This document shows positions 1 to 11,925 of a DNA stretch of 64,000 nucleotides, in pieces. The stretch's first letter is position 1. Every line of letters starts with the position of its first letter. Source of the stretch: Phaffia rhodozyma (taxonomy: Eukaryota; Basidiomycota; Tremellomycetes; Cystofilobasidiales; Mrakiaceae); the NCBI GenBank assembly GCA_014706385.1, contig JACGZH010000001.1, forward strand, positions 1,364,001 through 1,428,000, written 5' to 3'. The notes beneath the pieces are model-generated. The model searched no databases. It saw only the letters and a list, made by a program, of their open reading frames with translations, and was not told where the DNA came from. The position numbers and the translations under genes are program-made.

Positions 1-1
1 A

Positions 2-432
2 GAACCTTCGGAAAACAAACCAGATTGTTTCAGAGCGGTGGCCGCCGACTTCAGAGCAGATTGTGCAACATCCAGTGGAAGTCAGATCGATGGCGATGCC
101 AGAGCACGAGGTACACCGTTTGTATCATCAAACACTTCATGTTTACAACATTGCTGATGAGGAGAATTACCGTTTTGTCTGTTTCTCCTTCAAGTGGCAA
201 TCTCTTTGACATTATGTGATCTAAACTCTGCCCGGTTGTCGCCCCCTATGGAATGTACGCCGTTCAAATCCTCGGCGGATGGTTGCGTGAAGGAAGACCG
301 AGAGTGCGCCAGACAAAATAAGGATGAAATGAATATTTCACAAGCCCGATGTATCGAGTCAGTCAATCTCTCTATTCATCTCTTTCGAGTATGGTGCGCT
401 CATATGAGACAGTCTTAGCCTGACATCAAGCG

Positions 433-463
<31 letters not shown>

Positions 464-2273
464 CGTTTCGAGTACATAAGAGCTCTAGCTCGAAGCGCTC
501 AGATGTGGACATCTTACAGTGGTTATCTGAGAGAAGCTAGTAAGAACAGTTTGTTCAATTAGTCTCGCATCTGCGCTCTGCATCTGAATTTTTTCTCGGC
601 TTGATCCTCAGCCCAGCTCTGTTTCGCCTTGCAAAGGATAAATTCCGTAGGTAAGGACTGGTAGCGCATTTCTTCCTTGCCCTCCCCCTCCACCCTTTGT
701 CTCTCATCAATTTCGTTCTTCTATAACACCTGCAATTATCGATCTAAACAACCATCTCCTATCCATTCGTCTGTTGAGTCAATAGATATTGCACGATCGG
801 TTTATCAAAACATCACACTAGAGAAGGCGGCTTTGTTGAGAGTCCTCCAGCAAGAAGCCAGGGAAAGGGACATCCGGATGAACGAGTTTGATTCGAACGT
901 CCGACAGTGGAAGGATGGACTGAAGGTCGGTCGGATGTTTTTATCATTTTCCGCTGTTTCCTTTATCAAACTTATCAAATGACAAGCTGATGTGGTCCTC
1001 TCTTTGATGGATTTGTCAGGATTTCGAGACATCTCGACAAGCGTTATCTGATATTCATCTATCTATGGCCAATTTCTTTTCTCCCAGTGAATTAGCCCGG
1101 ACGTCTCAGGAGTCTATCGATTCTCTCGTCCGGTCAATCAAAACCCAAATGGAAGCAGAGATGGAGGGAGTATCGGATGTTATGTTACAGAAGACTCGAG
1201 AAACGTTTGATAAGAATTTTGAATCGGTCAGTAAACTCCATAATATCGCCAGTTTGGGATATAAGTCGTGCCCTAACATTATCTTCATACTTCTCATACA
1301 GCATGAGGAGGTCGTCTCTAGGGTCGTGCAGACGGTGTATTCCTCATTAGAGCGTACTGCTGAGCAACACGAAGTTGTGCTTCAGCGATTGACCGACAGC
1401 TTAGCAGTCAGCTCCGAGCAACTCGCTACAAAGCTGGTAAATTTGGAGGGAACAGTAGAGCGAACACATTCGGTGGGTATACTCTTCCTTCCGTCCATCC
1501 CTCATGAGTCATAGTTACTGATGTATAACGGGATTTTTTCATAGGGCATGGAAAGAGTTCAATCGAATTTACAGTCTGTCTACACCGGTCTGGAAATCTC
1601 TCTGAACATTGCTTTACAGACCCAGGTGAGTTTGCAGTCTGTTCCCTATTGAGGCCTGCTTCAAAGCGTGCATCCCTTACCAGCATGAGTTTCTTCAACA
1701 CCTTAGACGATCTCGTCTTCTGTCCTGTTTGATCTGGCCCAAACTTCAAGCTTGATTGAAAACTTGACGAGCGAGCTCGAGAGACAAGCTGCTTTGATCA
1801 ATTCCACAAATCAGCTACTGTCCACTCAGTCGAACGGCGCGTGGGGGATGATCTTTGGAAGCAGACTTGTGATGGATCTGATAATGAAGGGATACCGGTT
1901 ATGTTTCGGTAGGTTGGCTCTCCTTACCCCGCATGGATAGTCAGCGCCTAAGAATCTGATTTCCTGTTCCTACTCCAGGGCACCAAATGAGTATCCAGAA
2001 GGATTCTTGGCTGTTATCAATCCTGGCACTTCCTTTCGCTTCTTCTACTCCCCTTATCTTCAATACTTTCAAGAAAGTTTGGGTTCGACATATTTCTTTA
2101 TCTGATCTGTTTCGATGCGTCGTAAGTACGACGATCACATCACTGATACACTCTATCTTTGTGTCCTGTAGACACTCTCCTATCACGCCATCGTTTGGAT
2201 TCTCAGTAAGATCTTCCGATGGACATGGCCTTGTCGACGACGTATCGAAGCAAGAGATCCCCAGAAGTTGTAA
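2..2273 (+). CDS. KAR5: KAR5/Tht1/Brambleberry-type nuclear fusion protein (5' partial)
   Basis: Membrane protein of the nuclear envelope/ER needed for fusion of nuclei after mating (known for the family). The 5' end lies off the left edge. I place exons at 2-110, 195-357, 481-539, 612-650, 786-925, 1020-1226, 1302-1472, 1545-1625, 1707-1908, 1979-2121 and 2172-2273; all phases agree. The N-terminal part has the family cysteine pattern (KPDCFRAVAADFRADC, then SLTLCDLN, then CIEALARSAQMWTSYSGYL, then TQLCFALQR). Next comes a long helical/coiled-coil stretch (exons 5-9), then two hydrophobic segments in exons 10-11 separated by a short linker, the usual Kar5 layout. The stop at 2271 could be bypassed by a donor at 2270 spliced to 2342, which would add an open tail to about 2639; I could not decide between the two. 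The family call is firm because the cysteine-rich and WTSYSGYLRE blocks are very conserved. Confidence 0.8.
434..463 (+). repeat. T30 homopolymer inside a KAR5 intron
   Basis: Thirty consecutive T residues lie in the intron 358-480, 17 nt before the acceptor AG at 479-480, where a polypyrimidine tract is expected. It is far longer than needed for splicing and should be prone to length variation. Confidence 0.9.
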
Positions 2274-3043
2274 GACTATCTACTACCGTCTTTTCACGAT
2301 GGATCAAAAAGTAATCAAATCCTGTTCGGATTGATATTTAGGATCTCGCTCAACGCTCTCCCGCACACGACCGTCAAACAGACCTCGTCCTATCCATTTC
2401 CTCCTCCTCGGTATCAACCGTTTCCTACGCCACCGTACGAGATCCTGAGAGGTTCTCCTCAACGTTTTGTCAAGCTCGGAGACGCTCATCACAATCGACA
2501 AGATCGTTCGATCTGTAAGATGAGCGATGGACTGGCCCTATCAAGGATGGAGTTCAGATCGGAAGACCTAACATCAAGGAGAACATCGGAGGTATCGTGT
2601 TCGAGAAACACCAGGGCTATGTCTGCCCCTTTGATATGAATCCTTCAGACCAGAAGAACGATCTTGAGTTGTATTTTTTGTTTTTGAATATTCATCCTCC
2701 TCTTGATTTTTCAAATCTTTTCTGTAGTGTATGATCTTAGCCATGTAGAGAGTTGTTTCCGTGTTTCGTTTAGGTCTTGGATCGGTTTCCTCCTTTTCCC
2801 AGAGTGGTCCGTGAAGGACTCTTTCAAAATCTTTTCCTTTTGGTACTTCGTCAATGACGGATTTTGCGCAATTCAATGGAACTTGTATCAGTTTTGGTGA
2901 AGAGGGAGGAGTGACAAGAAGCAGTTGGACGATCAACTAATACATCGATCATGATACATTACATCGCAAGAGAGACGGGAGAAGGGAAAAGATCAAGAAG
3001 GCAGAAGGCAGAAGGCAGAAGGCAACCGACAAACAAGCTAACT
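2274..3043. other. Intergenic, convergent 3' ends of KAR5 and the SDR gene
   Basis: No convincing gene. It may hold a 3' exon extension of KAR5 (2342-2639, open frame). Around 2999-3023 the 7-mer GCAGAAG is tandemly repeated about three and a half times. Otherwise it looks like 3' untranslated and spacer sequence. Confidence 0.5.
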
Positions 3044-4656
3044 TTAAAGCTTTGCTTTCTCTCGAGAGGTTTTCACACTCTCCGCGCCCAATCTAGCACC
3101 TCCATCGACGGGAATGATTGCCCCTGTGACGTGGGATGATGCTCGAGAAGCTAGAAACATCGCTAGACCGGCCATGTCTGCGATTCCTCGCCCAGTGTAC
3201 AGAGGTAGAGGGAGGCAAGTGAGGGTTTTCTGGTGGTCAGTTCTTTTTTTCCACGCATCACGAAGGAAAAACAAACAAACAAACAAACAAGAAAGAAAGA
3301 AAGAGAGTAAGGAAAAGGAACTAACCTTCGGCCATACCGACCCTGCCAGTAGGTTGTTCAGCCAGCAATTCTTTCTCCGCGTTCTTGAACCCGAAAGATG
3401 TCATCTTCGAAGGGAACGTTCCAGGGGCGATGGCATTCACGTTTATGTGTTCGGCTGCTAAAGAAGTTGCTAGGACACCTGTGAGATGGTTGACGGCCGC
3501 TTTTGAGGTTGCATCTGTTGGTAGGTTGTAAGAGTAAGATTGAAGTGCAATGAAAAGAGATCAGGTTAGGGTGTGACCGGTGAAAGAACCAAGTTGACGA
3601 ACAGCTGTAGACACCCCATCCAGGCTTGCTGAGGCCTCCTTCGGCAGATGGGACGATCCCTGCGATAGAAGACACATTGATGACCTTTCCAGGGTCTGGG
3701 ATTTAGAATAGTTGAAATAGGACAGTAAGAGAGCAAATGATCAGAAAAGCAGGCAGAGAAGAGTGTCAAGACTAATGGGCGATGACGTACTGAGAGCTGT
3801 AGCGTTCTTCCTGAGGAGGGGTCGAAGACTAGTTTCAATTTTCATAGATGAACCATGATGAAACTCGATAAGCTCGGAGGTACTTGGTAGTGTGACTATG
3901 AGGTACAGTTATCGGGATCAAGGAATCTTACCCAGCAACAAGGTAGAAGATACTACATGAGCGATCGATCACAACGGTAAACCGAGAAGGAAATGGTCAG
4001 CTTCTCCATAGAAATGCTAAGGTTAAGATAAAGCCGACGTACCTCTTGACATTGGTGCTCATCACTCTGTCCCATCCTACTTCGGGGAACTCATCACTTA
4101 GCGGTCCTCCCTACAGACGACGAAGAGAGACGGTCGATCTTAGCGGTTTGAAAACACTTCCAAAAGATGATTCGGGACAAACGCGAAAGAGACTAACCCA
4201 AGACATTCCACTGTTGTTGACCAAGACGTCTAGGGAAGATTCTTTTTCTTTCAGCTGGCTAACTAAAGAGTCACATCCTGCCTTTGTTCCCAAGTCAGCA
4301 ACAAAGTAGGCACATGAGCCGCCAGAGTTTGAGCTTTTGCCGATCCCGTTCAGCTGGGCTGTGACTTCCTGAAGTTGGGTTAACTTTCGAGAGGCGATGT
4401 AGACTTGTTTCGGGCGATTTCGAAGTTGTGGTCATTCAGACATTAGTGTTGATCACGATCAGCCCTTTGCCATCGTACAAGTATACCAGAGACACAGAAA
4501 GAAGAAGACAGACCAACCTTTCGCTCCGTTCTGGACGAAAGAGGCAGCCATCATCGTTCCCAAGCCTGACGACCCTCCGGTGACGAGGATGACCTTGTCC
4601 TTGACGTCAAAGAGATATTTTGTCGACACATCTGGAAGCGCAGTAGGATAGGACAT
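3044..4656 (-). CDS. Short-chain dehydrogenase/reductase (3-oxoacyl-ACP reductase / RhlG-like)
   Basis: Classical SDR predicted to reduce or oxidise a carbonyl/alcohol with NAD(P)(H). The start codon at 4656 gives MSYPTALPDVSTKYLFDVK followed by the glycine-rich cofactor loop TGGSSGLG. Later exons carry the NNSG motif (after LDVLV), the catalytic serine in NVSSIAGIVPS, and, once the exons are joined with donor GTTCGT just after 3601, the catalytic YATSK (YxxxK) motif. The C-terminal part has GRVGMAEDMAGLAMFLAS and VTGAIIPVDGG, typical of the substrate-binding end. At least seven exons. The RhlG-like subgroup is suggested by overall resemblance; the substrate cannot be told from sequence. Neighbours give no functional hint: KAR5 ends convergently and a tandem GPI-protein gene lies upstream. 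Confidence 0.85.
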
Positions 4657-5516
4657 TGTGAGTGGGCAAAGCGTGGTTGAATATCTGACAAAAAAAAAAG
4701 AGAGACAGAGGGAGAAAGAAAAGGAAAGAGATGAGAACAACAGCAAGATATATAGCTGTTCTTCTGGCCAAGTCAGTTGGATAAACTTGGGATCTCGGCT
4801 AAAGGACGTTGATGTAACCGGAACTCTTTGGAATGATGTAAGCCCCAAAGGCTACACGCATAATTTGTATTCGTTCAAAATTTCTCTTTAGATCCTCGTC
4901 GTCTATTTGCTTTACTTTCGATGGGAGTTCAAGTGCGCTATAGACCTATTCTTTTGATGACGGGTGTGTTATCAACGTGGTGGGAGTGGAGGGGAGACAT
5001 GCCATCCTGATCGATAAGGGTGGTGATAAGAAGCCGGACATATTGTTATAGGAGCTAGAGTAAGAGATTGTTCATTTGGATGAGTAAAAAGCAAGAATAA
5101 AGAAGATGGCAATCGAGGGAGATCTGGATGGGAAAAGAAAGTAGAGTCGACGAGTCGAGCAAGGCAAGTAAAAGGGGGTGATCCCTTGATTTTGTCTACA
5201 GAGCAATCGTAGCTAAGGAAGAGAAAATCGATTTGAAGGAGAACAGAGACAGAGAGAAAACAAAAAAGATGACGATAAAAGTGTTCTTTGGCCGACACAA
5301 CTCGAAAATATAGAAACAAGGGAACGAAGAAACATATATTCACTTCAGGAATGAATCAAAAGGATATATCTCTAATTCTTCTATCTCTTTGCGGCCTCCG
5401 CTTTTCCTCGGAAAAAAGAGGACGACTTGAAGAACGACGACAACAGAAACGATTTAGACCTCATCCATCGGTCCAACAACGAACCCGTTGTCCTTTTGTT
5501 TTCTATATCTCGGGAA
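4657..5516. other. Intergenic: SDR promoter and 3' flank of the Kre9-like gene
   Basis: About 860 bp between two minus-strand genes. A strongly purine-rich (minus strand pyrimidine-rich) stretch at about 4680-4740 lies just upstream of the SDR start, a common promoter feature in fungi. Open frames here are short and lack conserved sequence. I see no RNA gene. Confidence 0.5.
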
Positions 5517-6798
5517 TCAGTTCAGATTCCAGAATCCAACGGCTCCTCCAACAAGAACTCCCAGAACAGAGATGACCGCGTTGTTTCCAAAGGTCTTCTC
5601 TGCGCTCGACACGACCGAGTACGACAGCTCAGCTCTCTTTCCGTTGTTCACTCCACGTGAGGTCACTTCGGAAGAGTCTTGGGAGGATGAGGTAGAGGTT
5701 GGGGTCGGGGTCGGAGTAGGAGTATGTGTATAGCTGGTCTCGGACGAGGTGGTCGTCGCGGTATGCCGGCTACCCGGGACAACATACGCCCCAACTTGAC
5801 CAGCAAGGTCGGTACCCGAGGACGTCAAGGTCTGAAGGGCAGGGAAGGTCGTCTCGAACAATCGGATGGGGCTGAGAGAACCAAGAAAGGGAAAGGACAG
5901 AGGGATCAGCCATGAAGAGACGAGAGATCAAGGCACGATGAACAAGAGAAAGGCGGCGCTTACTTTGGCGATCCGGTGATGGTCATGGTGATGGTTGCGT
6001 CGTGAACTGTAGTCGATGCGGTGTTGTCTGGAACAGGGTGCAAAAAGGAAAAGTGGTAAGCAAGCATATATGCGATCAGATCAACTGGCTAGAGGAAAAC
6101 AAGGCGAAGAGGAGAGCTCACTCGCGAGGATAGAAAACTTGGAAGATCGCGAGTACATCTGATGAGACAACCGCAAGGCGAAGGAAAGAAGTTAGAACAA
6201 ATACCAGTGAAGAAGAGTTAGGGATGAGGATCAAGACCTACGGAGCCATCGTAAGAGTCCAAGAAAATGGCATAGTAGTCATCACCCGGGGGAATACCCT
6301 GCACATCGATAACTGCTTTCTTTGCGTTTATCGGCACTTTATCACCAAGAGCCAAGATAAAGAACATGTGATAAGTAAAGAGAACAAGAAAGAAAGACGA
6401 AGAGCAAGACAAGCAACACACGTACCATTCTTGGCCACAAACAAGATGCCATTCCCAGACAAACGGACGAGTTCGACATCGAACTGGAGAACGGAGGCTG
6501 AAAGTGGAAAGTTGACGAGTTGAAGAGTTTTGAAAAAGGCGAACGAGATAGACCATCAGCACAACGTGAGAAAAGAGTTGGAAGAAAGAAAAGAAAAGAA
6601 AAAAGAAAAAGAAAAAGGATGAAAACTAGAAAAGAACAAACTCTTTGAAAACTCCCAGGTAAGTGCGTTGGTAGCTCCAAGAACCCAAGGAGAACTTGAA
6701 GAAGGAGTGTTGATGTTAAAATGACTGATGAGTACTCCCTTGCCGATGACCGACGCCGGAATGAGCAAGCAAGACAGAAGGACGGATAGGATGTACAT
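5517..6798 (-). CDS. Secreted Ser/Thr-rich Kre9/Knh1-like protein, predicted GPI-anchored
   Basis: Predicted cell-surface protein. The start at 6798 opens with a clear signal peptide (MYILSVLLSCLLIPASVIGK). It is followed by an Ig-like N-terminal domain of the Kre9/Knh1 type: NINTPSSSSPWVLGATNALTWE, then FDVELVRLSGNGILFVAKN, then a segment around 6220-6340 with VDVQGIPPGDDYYAIFLDS-like sequence and a TITMTITGS strand. The rest is Ser/Thr/Pro-rich (several TPTPTP repeats) and ends in a hydrophobic tail (VISVLGVLVGGAVGFWNLN), the expected GPI-attachment signal. About six exons. The family is associated with fungal cell-wall beta-1,6-glucan biology, but most members are uncharacterised. It shares an upstream region with NUP2, transcribed the other way. 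Confidence 0.75.
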
Positions 6799-6924
6799 CT
6801 TTAGGATACAGATAGAATGGGGGATGGCAGCTCTGTGTGCTCTATGTTATGAGAGTGGCCGGATGAAAACAAGAGAAGGCAGGCGGACGGACGATCGGAG
6901 GGTGAGGGGTTAACAACCCCGGGG

Positions 6925-6932
6925 TCACGTGA
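6925..6932. promoter_or_regulatory. Palindromic E-box TCACGTGA in a divergent promoter
   Basis: A perfect 8-bp palindrome centred on CACGTG sits between the Kre9-like gene (start 6798, minus) and NUP2 (start 7080, plus), 148 bp upstream of NUP2. CACGTG is the core bound by fungal bHLH factors such as Cbf1. One site of this length is not statistically remarkable by itself. Confidence 0.4.
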
Positions 6933-7079
6933 TTTGACTTAAGTAATATAAATCAAATAAAAATCAGATTATTCAAATATCAGGACGATCCCACCTTCAA
7001 CTTTCTCTACGCTTTCTTTCTCGCACCCTCACCCTCACCATCACCATCATCTCCACGAGCAAGCGACCGTTGTAGAGCC

Positions 7080-10000
7080 ATGGCCAAGCGAGGAGCTACT
7101 TCACAGGTAAGCCAGTCAAACTGGTGTGTGTGTAGTTGAAGTGTGCTGAAGAAATATTCATCCACTCGTTCTTCATGTCAGATTACAAGAGAAGGCGGAG
7201 GTCTCGATGAGGAGGATGAGAACGAGTCAAAAGCTACCGAGGATGGAACACCAAAACAAGCTCCAGAGCCTTTTGTCCGGAAGTGAGTCTCGCCTTTCGA
7301 TCTGGTCTCGTCATTGGGATCTGCCGTTCTTTGTGATGCTCTTTGTGATGTATTCATACCGTTCGGTTCCTTTCGTTTGCTTTTCTTGCCCAATCCTGTT
7401 CCACCATCCTCTCAGAATCCGACCACTACCTTCTTCCAGACTAGGATCTGCCAGTAACTCGCCTGTTCCTACACCTCCAGCCTCCGGTACACTATCCTCC
7501 ACGCCGGTAAGTTCTGTCGGCTCGTATCTTCTGAGGCGTATTTTCTTAGTTGTATCTACAGACTCTTGACTGACCCACCACCTGCACGCACTCACGTACA
7601 TTAACAGGCCTTCGGAGGGGGGTTCTCCTTCGGTTCGTCGGCCTCGACTTCTGCTCCAGCTGCGCCCGTTTTTGGCTCAAGCTCAACCGCATCCAAGCCG
7701 TCTGCTGGGTTTTCCTTCGGACCGTCTTCTGTCGCGAATCCTTTTGCTGCATCGGCCGGGTCTACTACCCCTTCGGCAGCAGCACCAGCGTCAACAGTGA
7801 AAATTCCATCCAACCCGTTCGCCTCTATTTCGCTTCCCAAATCTAAGCCTGCGGGCTCCTCATTTTCCTTCAACCTCTCACCCTCTACGTCGACTCCTCC
7901 GACGAATCCTTTTGGATTAAACCCTGCGCCTGCAAAGCCTCTGTCCAATCCTTTTGGATCATCCTCGTCGACAACTCCTTCCACTTTCGGCGCCGCTTCA
8001 ACAACCACGCCTATCTCTAAACCACCCGCGTTCTCCTTCAGCTCAGCGTCCAATCAACCATTCACCGGAACCGCCGTGCAATCCTCCGCTCCTTCCTCCC
8101 CGGCGATTGCCCCTGCGCCGACAATCTCTCTGCCCTGGGGACCGACCACGTCCGGCACGCTGCCCAAGTTACCAATTGACAAGCCATCAGCGATCGACCG
8201 ACTCCGTCCTGCCTCGCCCACGGAATCGACCATCGTCGAAGCTCCTACAAGCCCTAGACCTAGACCCTCAAAGGTTGTCCCTCTCACCGCCGGGTCGACC
8301 AGTCCTGATGGTTCCAAGCCGTCTTCGTTGTCGTCGACGGTCGCCTACCCGTTCCCCTCGGCTCCAGGCTTAACGGCTGCTCCTTCCCAATCTCCGGCTC
8401 CTTCTTCTTCTCTTTCTTTTTCAACCGCGACAACCAAGGACACTACGTCTGACCCTGTTTCAACTGAGAACGGTGTGGACAAGAAACTGGTCGACCATTA
8501 CTTGAGCCAGCGAGGACTGAACCATTCTCTTCTCGTCTTGTTGCAGTCACTGGTTGAAAAGGATCCGTTCAGAGATCTTTCCAAGACGTTGTCCGATCTG
8601 GCTGGATCATACGCCGTGAACAGGTCGGAGATTGACCAGACTGATGCAGCGGCACAAGCCGCATCGATCAGCTCGGCTTCAACCCAAAAGACTGAGGCGC
8701 CAAGAGAGGAGGCGAAGGCCACACTGTCGGCACCGGTTGTTCCGCCCACATTCGCCAGCTCGGGTGGGTTCTCCTTTGGGGGTGCCAAAGTCTCTTCGAC
8801 CAACGGGGCATCATCCAGTTCTTCATCCTCGGCATCCCCATCTGGGTTCCCGACTTCTTCTTTCGGTTCGAGCTCATCTCCTTCTACGGGCGGATTTAGT
8901 TTCGGAGGTGCCTCGACGGCCGCTTCGAGCACGCCTGCTGGCGCGACGAAACCTTCTGGCTTTACGTTTGGGGGGAAACCTTTGAACACCGGAACTGGAG
9001 CGGGAACTACTACCGGTGGGTTTTCGTTTGGATCAGCGCCGGCCGTTAACTTGTCCGCTGGTTCAGAGTCTTCAGCGAAGAAGGTCTCGACATCATCCTC
9101 TGGGGCTGGGTCGATCGTGAAATCTGTTTTGGCCGCCGAGGATTCGGAGAGAGCTTCGAAAGAGGAAGCAGCAAAGAAGGAAACGGAAAAGAAGGACGCG
9201 CCAAAAGGAGGGTTGTTCTCCTTTACCTCTGCCACGACACCATCAAGCTCTCCGTTCAGTTTTGGAGCACCCTCGAGGACAGAATCCCCTTCAACAACGA
9301 CAGCAGCAGCCGCCGCCGCCGCCACCACCACAGGTGCTGTGCCCTACCCGCCATCTTTCCAGCGGTTACCTAGCGGGACACCCAACTTTTCGTTCGGAGC
9401 CGCCTCGCCGGGTGGGAAAGCTCGAACGCCGAGCTCATCGTTCTCCTTCGGCTCGTCTTCCGCCCCGGCTCCAGCTTTAACGACTGGTTCGGGACCTGTG
9501 TTCCCTTCACCTCTGAGTGTAGGCGGTTCCGCGACGTCCGCTGCTGCCGATTCCAGTTCCGCTCCCGCCCTTCCTAGCGGCGGCGGCGGAGGAGGAGAAG
9601 CAACAGGAGGGGATGAAGAACCACCGGCTCCTACGATCCCTTCGGACCCTACGTTGATGGAGAAAGGTGTGGGTGAGGAAGACGAAGAGACGACGTGGGA
9701 AGGCAAATCTTCGATCAACAAGTTTGATGATGGCAAATGGGTCAAGGTCGGAGTCGGGTTGATCAGAGTCAAAAAAGGAGGGGAAAGTGGGGACAAGGGG
9801 CGGGTCCTCGGAAGAACAGAAGGGACCGGTAATGTGTTGATCGTGAGTCTCTCTCGTTCTGTTCCTTTCTTGTCTTTTCTCTGTTGCATATCGACCAGGC
9901 CTGACTCTTCTTCCGATCTCGATCTTTGATGTCCATATAGAACTTTGCGTGCCACGCCGATTTGACCCCTCGAATCCAGCAAGGAAAATCGATCATGCTT

Positions 10001-10114
10001 CAAGGGTTCGACAAGACGAAACCTATGCAGTACCTCCTTCGAGTGAAGGACGCATCTACCGCACAGGCACTCTTGGATGCTCTGGAGGAACGTGTGCAAG
10101 CTGGGAAAGCTTGA
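7080..10114 (+). CDS. NUP2: FG nucleoporin of the NUP2/NUP50 family
   Basis: Nuclear-basket nucleoporin that helps release cargo from importin-alpha and binds Ran (family knowledge). Exons: 7080-7106 (only nine codons), 7182-7282, 7416-7506, 7608-9842 and 9941-10114. The N-terminus MAKRGATSQITREGG and the basic VRKIRPLP segment match the importin-alpha binding motif of NUP50/Nup2. The large exon is a low-complexity Ser/Ala/Thr/Pro region studded with FSFG, FTFG, SFG and NPFG repeats, interrupted near 8476-8640 by a folded-looking helical block (VDHYLSQRGLNHSLLVLL). The C-terminus is a RanBP1-like domain starting near TWEGKSSINKFDDGKWV and continuing across the last intron (VLI/NFALHADLTPRIQQGKS). 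Long frames on the opposite strand are shadows of the biased codon use. Length and domain order fit the family well. Confidence 0.93.
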
Positions 10115-10603
10115 GGCAGACGGGAGGAAGAGGCCATGGAAAGGAAGAAGGCGATACGAGTGTTCAAAGGGACGGAGATTCCTTTGATCCGATCTGATCT
10201 CGAGTGTTATCTATTCATTGTGTTGTTTTTTCCAATGTCTTTCGTTCTTGTCTTCGTTTTCGTTCCCTTTGCTCGACCGATCACACCGAGCCAGTCGGTT
10301 TGTCAGTCCATTACGCACACACGCACGGACGCACGCGCCCAGACACACGCGCACACACGAGGATCATAAAAGTACATGCAAGAAGATAGACACAAGTCAA
10401 GTATATGTGTATAGGTGAGTGTGTGTGGGTGTGAAGAAGGATGGATAGATGGATGTATAAGTGTGTATATGTATATGTGTGTGTATGTATGACGACGCGT
10501 TTCCTTGACCCATTCTGAGGGACGAGGAATCGTCTTTTATTTTCTTCGGTTGTTCTTCGGCTTCCGTTTCCTGCTTCTCCTCATTCAGACCGGTCTATCT
10601 ACC
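10115..10603. repeat. Convergent intergenic with (AC)n and (GT/TATG)n simple repeats
   Basis: Between the NUP2 stop and the CWF18 stop (convergent). Around 10310-10365 the plus strand is an imperfect ACAC/GCAC repeat; around 10395-10495 it is an imperfect GTGTGT/TATG repeat, so the two halves are roughly complementary and could fold back. No gene visible. Confidence 0.6.
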
Positions 10604-11925
10604 CTACTCGTCATCCGACTTGGCACCATCGATCTCGTCCTCATCATCCATGTCGCCTAACGCATCCAAGGCGCTGACAAGGTCGATGGGCTTGGATGTA
10701 TCTTTGGATGAGCCGCCGAGGCGTTCACCTATGGATCCGATCCGGTTCGAAGATGAGTTCACAGGGAGAGAGGAGATTTGATATCAGTAACAGCAACAGC
10801 AATAACGAAGACGAATCCTTGATGATCAGGAGATGTCCCCCGAAAAAAATAATGAAAAAGGGAGTTAACAAAGAAAGGTTATGACCAACGTACGAATGAT
10901 GGACTTGATGGCTTCATCCGTCGCTGGCTTCAGCTTCAAGTTTATCCTGTCGAGGTCTCGTTTAAGATCCCAGTTGGGTCGCTTGGGAGCAATGTTCAGT
11001 AGGTTCTGAGAACGACGATCGAGGTATGTGCGTGAGGGATGAAAGAAGAGGAGGGGAAATACACTCGGTCAGACTCGGCTGGATGCTCTCTTCCCTCTTC
11101 TTTTCTCTTAGTTCCCTGACCAAACGAATACAGAGATCTCCGGTAGGCAGAAAGGCGAACGGAGAAGAAAGAAGGAAAAAAAAGGGAGAAAGAAAGAAAG
11201 AATGAAGACGAACGAGTTCTTCCTGTCGACGGAGCTCATCCTCAGCTACGATCTGCTCTGCGACACCCGAGATGGCAGACTCGATGGTCTCTGGTAAGTC
11301 GGCTGTAGAGAACTAACGTTCCATTAGGCAGGTCGATTGGAAACCGAAGAATGACGAAACCAGGGGGGGAGAAGAAGAGTAGAAGAGCGAAGAGAAGAGT
11401 AGAAGATACATAAGGTTAGCGATGATACACACGCAAGATGCTCGGTCATTGATTTCCACGAAGGAGCAAACAACACCGGAAAGAGCTCAGAGAAAAGCTA
11501 GTGATACCTTCTTGGCTGATCGAGTCTCTGGATCAAAGTTTCGCTGTTTGATCTGAACGAGTCTATCCGAAGGTCAAACGTCCGAACGAACCCAGAAAAA
11601 GACGTGTTCCAAGCGACCAAAGGGTGCGAGGAGAGAGAGCAAGATGAGCAACACCAACATGAATCACATGATGAGCGTGCAGTCGGATCAAAAAAGCATA
11701 CAACGCAGAGACGCATGTACAAAAGACGGAAGCGACACGTCAGTTCAAAAGAAGAAGAAGAAAGAGAGAGAGAGCGAACGCGCCGGAAGAGAAAGCATTA
11801 TAAAGATACAGGGATCAGGAGAGAAACCGAACGAACCCATCGGCTGACGACGATCCTCCTGCCTTCCTTTTTCTCAGTGCATCCAGTCTTTCTTTTCTTG
11901 ATTGGGCAGCCTCGGCTAACGACAT
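10604..11925 (-). CDS. CWF18: Pre-mRNA splicing factor Cwf18 / CCDC12 family
   Basis: Small spliceosome protein associated with the Prp19/Cwc (NTC) complex. The start at 11925 gives MSLAEAAQSRKERLDALRKRK, the family's conserved basic opening. A middle exon near 11510-11560 contains KQRNFDPETRSAKK, the signature block of Cwf18/CCDC12. Then come a helical region (AEDELRRQEELVNLLNIAPKR at about 10990-11230) and the WDLKRDLDRINLKLKPATDE block. The tail is acidic and ends DDEDEIDGAKSDDE at the stop codon 10604-10606. About six exons. The product is about 180 residues, in line with the family. It lies tail to tail with NUP2. Confidence 0.9.

Noticed and set aside
2342..2639. Extra 3' exon of KAR5
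   Set aside because: Splice sites exist (donor 2270, acceptor 2341) and the frame is open, but the peptide shows no similarity I can judge; the nearer stop at 2271 was preferred and this is noted as an alternative.
8498..9331. 277-residue open frame antisense to NUP2, Ala/Glu/Pro-rich
   Set aside because: It mirrors the FG-repeat exon; its composition is what the complementary strand of Ser/Gly/Phe codons gives. No start context, domains or introns of its own.
10310..10500. AC- and GT-repeats as a possible long hairpin
   Set aside because: The two halves are only loosely complementary and interrupted; more likely simple-sequence drift in 3' flanks.
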